A stretch of 64,000 bases of DNA, taken from NCBI GenBank assembly GCA_964628195.1, contig CAZVPF010000002.1:140401-204400 (forward strand), given 5' to 3'. Below are positions 62,662 through 64,000 of this stretch, one piece after another (position 1 is the first letter of the stretch; every line of letters begins with the position of its first letter). The position numbers and the translations under genes were made by a program. The notes under the pieces were generated by a model, which was given only the letters and a program-made list of their open reading frames with translations, was not told where the DNA came from and did no database searches. Source of the stretch: CAZVPF01 sp964628195 (lineage in GTDB: Bacteria; Planctomycetota; Phycisphaerae; Sedimentisphaerales; Anaerohalosphaeraceae).

Positions 62662-63765
62662 ATGGCCGACATAAAAGAGGGCATTTTAAGCAAGCTCCGC
62701 GAGATAAACGAGCGTTACGAGCAGATCGACCGGCTGATATCCGACCCGGAGGTTGCCACAGACAGCACACGCCTTGTAAAGCTTACCAAGGAGCAGGGCA
62801 GGATGCGGGATATGGTCGAGCGGTACCGCAGGTATGTAAAAGTTGCCCAGCAGCTCGATGACTCCGAGGTGATGATGAATGACTCCGAACTCGACGCCGA
62901 GATGCGCGACCTCGCACGCGAGGAGTACAACGAGCTGGCCGCTAAGGAACATGAGTTGTTCGACAACATTAAGGAATCGATGGTCATGGCAGAGGACTCG
63001 GCGATTGATTCGATCATCGTTGAGATACGCCCCGGCGCCGGCGGCGACGAGGCATCGCTTTTCGCAAAGGACCTAAGCGCGATGTACACCAGGTACGCCG
63101 AGAAACGCGGCTGGAAGGTCGAGACGATGTCGCTAAGCACAACGGAGATGGGCGGTTTTCGCGAGGTCATCCTCAACATAAAAGGCCCCGGTGTCTGGGC
63201 AGAGCTCGGCTATGAAGGCGGCGGCCATCGTGTCCAGCGCGTGCCTGAGACCGAGTCGCAGGGCAGGGTGCATACTTCCGCGGCGACTGTGGCGGTTTTG
63301 CCCGAGCCGGAGGAAATCGACGTTGACATAAACCCAGACGACGTGCTCGAACATGTCAGCCGTGCAGGCGGGCCGGGCGGTCAGAACGTAAACAAGGTAA
63401 GCTCGGCGATAAAGCTCGAACACGTTCCCACCGGCATAACTGTCAGTATGCGTGACGAGAAAAGCCAGCACAAAAACCGCGCAAAGGCATGGCGGATACT
63501 TCGCTCGAGAATATACGAACATTACCAGGGCCAGATCGACAGGCAGCGCGAGACGGCCAGAAAGTCGATGATCGGCTCCGGCGACAGGTCCCAGCGGATA
63601 CGCACGTATAACTACCCCCAGAACAGGCTGACCGACCACAGGATAAACGTCTCGCTCTACAGCCTCGAGAAGGTAATGATGGGTGAAATGGACGAACTTA
63701 TCACGGCACTGAAAGACTACGACAAACAGCAAAGACTCGAAGCACTCGCCGAAAGCATTTCGTAA
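62662..63765 (+). CDS. prfA: peptide chain release factor 1
   Basis: The 367-residue release factor reads UAA and UAG. It has the GGQ loop RAGGPGGQNVNKVSSA, the RVPETESQGRVHTSAATVAVLPE segment with the class-1 P-x-T tripeptide (PET), and RSYNYPQNR-type TYNYPQNRLTDHRI. Length is normal. It lies 94 bases after rpmE and probably shares its promoter. Confidence 0.96.
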   Translation: MADIKEGILSKLREINERYEQIDRLISDPEVATDSTRLVKLTKEQGRMRDMVERYRRYVKVAQQLDDSEVMMNDSELDAEMRDLAREEYNELAAKEHELFDNIKESMVMAEDSAIDSIIVEIRPGAGGDEASLFAKDLSAMYTRYAEKRGWKVETMSLSTTEMGGFREVILNIKGPGVWAELGYEGGGHRVQRVPETESQGRVHTSAATVAVLPEPEEIDVDINPDDVLEHVSRAGGPGGQNVNKVSSAIKLEHVPTGITVSMRDEKSQHKNRAKAWRILRSRIYEHYQGQIDRQRETARKSMIGSGDRSQRIRTYNYPQNRLTDHRINVSLYSLEKVMMGEMDELITALKDYDKQQRLEALAESIS

Positions 63766-64000
63766 ACAGCAAGCAGCTTTCAGGCGTAGAATGGCTATGC
63801 TTTCATATCAGCATGGGTAAAAATGGACATATTATTTTTACGCCAGCATACAGGTTTTTACCGCAGGGGGGGGTGAGCTATATCATGTTTTTGTCTTTCG
63901 GTATTGCTTGTTTTCTATTCGTTGTTTCCTTTTGTTTTGTTTTTCGTTTTTAATAATGAGGTTGATTTTGCCGTCCGGACGGCGGCTGCCTGTGCGGTTG

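Noticed and set aside
63873..63953. 26-codon hydrophobic peptide frame beginning GTG after a run of eight G
   Set aside because: The G run resembles a ribosome site, but the peptide comes from a T-rich stretch that gives Phe/Val/Leu codons by composition, with no promoter or conservation evidence.
63970..63983. Perfect 14-bp palindrome GCCGTCCGGACGGC
   Set aside because: A palindrome this short occurs by chance and lies at the window edge. No T run or downstream gene is visible to judge terminator or operator function.

Overview
The window looks like a piece of a Planctomycetota chromosome, most likely class Phycisphaerae (Sedimentisphaerales-like, anaerobic and possibly halophilic). This is inferred from gene content: LL-diaminopimelate aminotransferase, a PurS-PurL fusion, a FolK/nucleoside-kinase fusion, a Tat-exported sulfatase, non-pyrrolysine MttB-family methyltransferases and many PAS/GAF two-component proteins. 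No rRNA or other species marker is present, so the assignment is tentative. No insertion sequence, prophage or CRISPR array was seen.

Layout. (1) 1-11.4 kb: an AT-rich surface-polysaccharide cluster with a sulfotransferase (cut by the window edge), GT2 and GT4 glycosyltransferases, a Wzy/O-antigen-ligase-like membrane protein, two SAM methyltransferases and a terminal undecaprenyl-phosphate sugar transferase, followed by a divergently oriented GT39-like membrane protein. (2) 11.6-12.25 kb: tadA and tRNA-Lys(CTT). (3) 12.5-21.5 kb: a compact eight-gene operon of MarR regulator, two MttB-family proteins, a SAM methyltransferase, an OpuC-type quaternary-amine ABC transporter (ATPase, permease, circularly permuted binding protein) and an asparagine-synthetase-like amidotransferase. 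No corrinoid protein is encoded. This is the best candidate for an undescribed pathway, probably methylated-amine or osmolyte metabolism. (4) 21.7-31.9 kb: a PilT ATPase, two Rcp1-like response regulators, a very large hybrid sensor kinase, an NtrC-type sigma-54 activator, then a three-gene operon behind a near-consensus sigma-54 promoter (unknown helical protein, orphan sigma region-2 protein, FliA/WhiG-like sigma factor).

(5) 32-37.3 kb, minus strand: dapL, folK-dNK fusion, panC, a heptanucleotide repeat array, panD, lgt and a TfoX-domain protein; the last two carry lysine-rich tails. (6) 37.4-40.8 kb: response regulators and a hybrid kinase with a cysteine-rich PAS domain. (7) 40.9-48.5 kb: tyrA-purSL-purQ, accA, and a Sua5/low-molecular-weight phosphatase fusion with rpiB. 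(8) 48.9-53.5 kb: a HypC/HypD-like pair lacking the cysteines thought to bind the Fe(CN)2CO unit, translationally coupled to lysA, then a homocysteine methyltransferase/MTHFR fusion. (9) 53.6-62 kb: a small membrane zinc-ribbon protein, a FixL/FixJ-like pair, an unknown protein, a membrane-anchored phosphatase, a sulfatase, a methyltransferase, more heptanucleotide repeats and a TIM-barrel isomerase. (10) 62.3-63.8 kb: rpmE and prfA behind a recognisable sigma-70 promoter.

Most calls rest on motifs read directly from the translated sequence. Functions of the MttB operon, the HypCD-like pair and the hypothetical proteins are inference.
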